9,233 bases of DNA from Bacteroidota bacterium (GTDB taxonomy: Bacteria > Bacteroidota > Bacteroidia > Chitinophagales > Chitinophagaceae), in NCBI GenBank assembly GCA_023386855.1, contig JAEWIW010000348.1:1-9233 (forward strand), written 5' to 3'. The notes beneath the pieces are model-generated. The model was given only the letters and a program-made list of their open reading frames with translations. It was not told the DNA's origin and searched no databases. Positions 6,965 through 9,233 of the stretch are shown piece by piece. The number at the start of each line of letters is the position of its first letter. The stretch's first letter is position 1. Both the position numbers and the translations under genes were made by a program.

Positions 6965-9233
6965 TTATTTTAATTCCATTTCAATTTTTGTTTCAACATA
7001 TTTTTTCCCAGCCTGCTGAGGAAGGTCTAGTTCAAGGATGCTCACCTGCCCATCGGTCTTAATCACTGAAGCACCGGTAATTTTTTTCACAGGACTTCCA
7101 TGATACACCCTGATCCTGCCACTGCGCCCGGGTAACCCGGAAACTATCGCCTGCAGTTTCTTTCCCCTTGCAGTTTCTGATATCACCTGCAATCCATCTG
7201 AGCGGTCACCCGGCTCGGGGAAGGCCATAAGGGGCAATATACCCATTCCACCTGAAGTTTCGATCTCGACCCTGTTCTCCCCTGCCTTTGCAGTAAATTC
7301 AAGTGATAGTCGGGTTCCCTGTGGCATCACCTCTATTTTAGGCTGTATTAATTTACCATTGACGCGCACTTTGCCCACTTTTGTTTGCAGTGGCAATACA
7401 GGGCTTAACTTTATTTTTACTTCCCTGTTCGCATTAAGCGTATAAAAAGTGTTTTTAACATCACGCTTCATATCCAAATTCACCAGGGCATCCTTCATGC
7501 GGATATTTTTTACGGAAGCGTATTTCCAATCCCAGGGAAAATAAGGTGAAAGACCAAGCGTATTGTTCAGCGCATCAGGCTTCAAGCCAAGCATTCCTTC
7601 TATTGCGGGTTGTAGTACCATAGTTTCACTCCAGCACTGGTGACTGCAAACTCCATTGGGTTTATATACATCACCATTCAGTGTTTCCTCGATACTGCCC
7701 GGCGACCAGTGACGGTATTGCAGCAGGTTATTGGTGATATGCTGGAAACCTGCACGGTAATGTCCTGTTTGATATTCCGATAGTGCCGCCCATCCTCCAT
7801 ACAGCGGCCATACCATACCTGCATGATAACTGCCTGCGCGGTATTTGGAACTGCTGTCCTCGATCATCCTGATTCCCCAGTCGGTAGAAAAATATTTATT
7901 ACTGAACCTGGAACTTACTGCAGCGGCCTTGATGGGATCACTGATGGTTTCAAAATAAACCGGCACAGATGCCAGTACAGTGGCATCGGTCATGAATGAA
8001 CCATCCATCATTAAACCATTATGAAAGAATTGCTGCTGCTCATTCCAGAACCGTTGATCGATCGACTGCTTGACTTTCTTTGCATCTGATGCATATTGAG
8101 TGGAATCATTCAAACCAAGATGACTGCTCATGTATGCAGCTGCATCAAGTGCTGCCGCCCATGTTCCGGCAAGATAAAACTCGGTATGGGTATTGAATAA
8201 TGGACCGCCTTCGATCCATCCATGTCCTACATTGGTATTCTCGATAAGACCATCCTTATCCATATCGGTGCTATAGCAAAAATCCATCGCTTTCTTAATG
8301 GCAGGCCATTGCTTTCGGATGAATTCAACATCACCACTGTATTTAAGGTAATGCGATGCAAGCACAACAAATAAAGGAGTAGCATCCGAAGCATCATAAT
8401 GTGCAGCGCCACTTGAAGTAAGTTCATGGTAGATCTTACCATTGATATCCTGGAAGCGGATAAAGGTTTCCAATGCTTCTTTCACCATGGGAAAATCTCC
8501 ATAGCCATTGATGGCCATTGCACTCCATTGACCATCCCTTCCAAAATACCATGCATAGCCTGGCCTTCCGCTTATTTTCTGTGCTCCATTCCATCCACGT
8601 GCAGTGGTTCCAAAACCAGCCATCAGCGCTGTTCCCAGGCCAGGAGTGGTTTGCAGGAATTGGTCCGTTCTTGCCAATGCCCAGCGATAACCATTATTGA
8701 ATAAGGTATCAGGCGTTTCAAAATAAAGATGATCTTTTGTCAGGGCCTCGTAATACTGGTGCGTTTTTTCAAACAGCGTATTGAGTGAAGATGCATTCTT
8801 TTGCAAAACACCAACAGCATCATTTACACTTTCAGTACTTCCTGCAATATATAGGTTGATAGCCTTTTGCGTGGCAATATCAAATTCAGCGAAAGCCTGC
8901 ACCTGGCTTAAGCTATCTACTGCATGTATATTTTGATTTGAAGGCTTTGCACTATACGCAACAATAGTATTCAGGGCACCCTGTTGCCCGCTTATCAAAT
9001 GACCATTAATGGAAGGGTCAAATGCATATTCAATGCTCCCGGTTGCTTTATGCGAATAGGGCCACATATAACGCAGGTTCGATCCGAATTGAACACGGAG
9101 CCTCCCGATATAATTTCCTTCAAATTCAAGGTGGGCAACACCTACAGGCTGGTCAAATGAAACAGTATATACTTCCCTGATGGTAGAGCCTGAAATTTTA
9201 TATGTCCTGGTAATATAGGCAGGTGTTATTTCC
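6965..9233 (-). CDS. six-hairpin ((alpha/alpha)6) glycosidase resembling glycogen-debranching/MGH1-like enzymes (5' end beyond window)
   Basis: The minus frame is open from the window edge, reading EITPAYITRTYKIS, to the TAA at 6965 (755 codons visible). The Met at 9067 is internal, so the true start and any signal peptide lie to the right. Residues are numbered here from that Met. An N-terminal beta-rich domain leads into an alpha-helical barrel at about 95-510, with motifs typical of debranching-like clans: PGYAWYFGRDGQW (169-181), HYDASDATPLFVV (223-235), GHGWIEGGP (281-289), YHAGMVWPLYGGW (414-426) and SPGSIEETLNGD (455-466). The C-terminal 190 residues are beta-sandwich. By position, D178, E286 and E460/E461 are candidate catalytic acids; this is inference from related barrels. 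It likely removes sugars from the same glycan as the GH127 enzyme encoded 33 bp downstream. The exact GH family was not recognised: amylo-alpha-1,6-glucosidase-like is the generic label, and GH63/GH133-like or GH142-like assignments are open. True glycogen debranching seems unlikely beside GH127 and SusC. Confidence 0.82.
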   Translation of the reverse strand, partial: EITPAYITRTYKISGSTIREVYTVSFDQPVGVAHLEFEGNYIGRLRVQFGSNLRYMWPYSHKATGSIEYAFDPSINGHLISGQQGALNTIVAYSAKPSNQNIHAVDSLSQVQAFAEFDIATQKAINLYIAGSTESVNDAVGVLQKNASSLNTLFEKTHQYYEALTKDHLYFETPDTLFNNGYRWALARTDQFLQTTPGLGTALMAGFGTTARGWNGAQKISGRPGYAWYFGRDGQWSAMAINGYGDFPMVKEALETFIRFQDINGKIYHELTSSGAAHYDASDATPLFVVLASHYLKYSGDVEFIRKQWPAIKKAMDFCYSTDMDKDGLIENTNVGHGWIEGGPLFNTHTEFYLAGTWAAALDAAAYMSSHLGLNDSTQYASDAKKVKQSIDQRFWNEQQQFFHNGLMMDGSFMTDATVLASVPVYFETISDPIKAAAVSSRFSNKYFSTDWGIRMIEDSSSKYRAGSYHAGMVWPLYGGWAALSEYQTGHYRAGFQHITNNLLQYRHWSPGSIEETLNGDVYKPNGVCSHQCWSETMVLQPAIEGMLGLKPDALNNTLGLSPYFPWDWKYASVKNIRMKDALVNLDMKRDVKNTFYTLNANREVKIKLSPVLPLQTKVGKVRVNGKLIQPKIEVMPQGTRLSLEFTAKAGENRVEIETSGGMGILPLMAFPEPGDRSDGLQVISETARGKKLQAIVSGLPGRSGRIRVYHGSPVKKITGASVIKTDGQVSILELDLPQQAGKKYVETKIEMELK

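Noticed and set aside
9065..9067. ATG at 9067 as start codon of the debranching-like gene
   Set aside because: The frame stays open for 55 more codons to the window edge with protein-like sequence (VGVAHLEFEGNYIGRLRVQFG), and no signal peptide follows the ATG.

Overview
The window looks like a glycan-utilisation locus of a Bacteroidota bacterium, most likely of the Chitinophagaceae type. This rests on a SusC/RagA-type TonB-linked outer-membrane transporter, secreted glycoside hydrolases beside it, AT-rich starts without clear Shine-Dalgarno motifs, and long reading frames at moderate G+C. The assignment comes from gene content and style only; there is no rRNA or other taxonomic marker here.

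Layout. Positions 1-2502 (minus) hold the first 834 codons of a SusC-like transporter whose 3' end, and probably a SusD partner, lie to the left of the window. A 173-bp divergent intergenic region (2503-2675) separates it from a plus-strand gene (2676-4877) for a secreted right-handed beta-helix protein with a PA14-like C-terminal domain. That gene converges on a minus-strand pair of hydrolase genes. A 92-bp gap between the convergent stops carries an almost pure-GC 43-bp palindrome and a textbook bidirectional intrinsic terminator. The pair is transcribed right to left: first a (alpha/alpha)6-barrel, debranching-enzyme-like glycosidase (6965 to beyond 9233, 5' end missing), then, 33 bp downstream, a complete GH127/DUF1680 enzyme (4970-6931) with the expected cysteine nucleophile and zinc ligands.

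How the parts may work together (inference). The GH127 enzyme points to a substrate with terminal beta-L-arabinofuranose or a related furanoside, as in plant cell-wall arabinans, extensin-type glycoproteins or rhamnogalacturonan II. The beta-helix protein and the debranching-like enzyme would cut or trim other linkages of the same glycan, and the SusC protein would import the oligosaccharides. No regulator, SusD gene, RNA gene, insertion sequence or CRISPR array is visible.

The least explained items are the 13-bp-register palindrome at 4888-4930, the tandem 12-bp repeat in the divergent promoter region, and the unassigned specificities of the beta-helix protein and the debranching-like enzyme.
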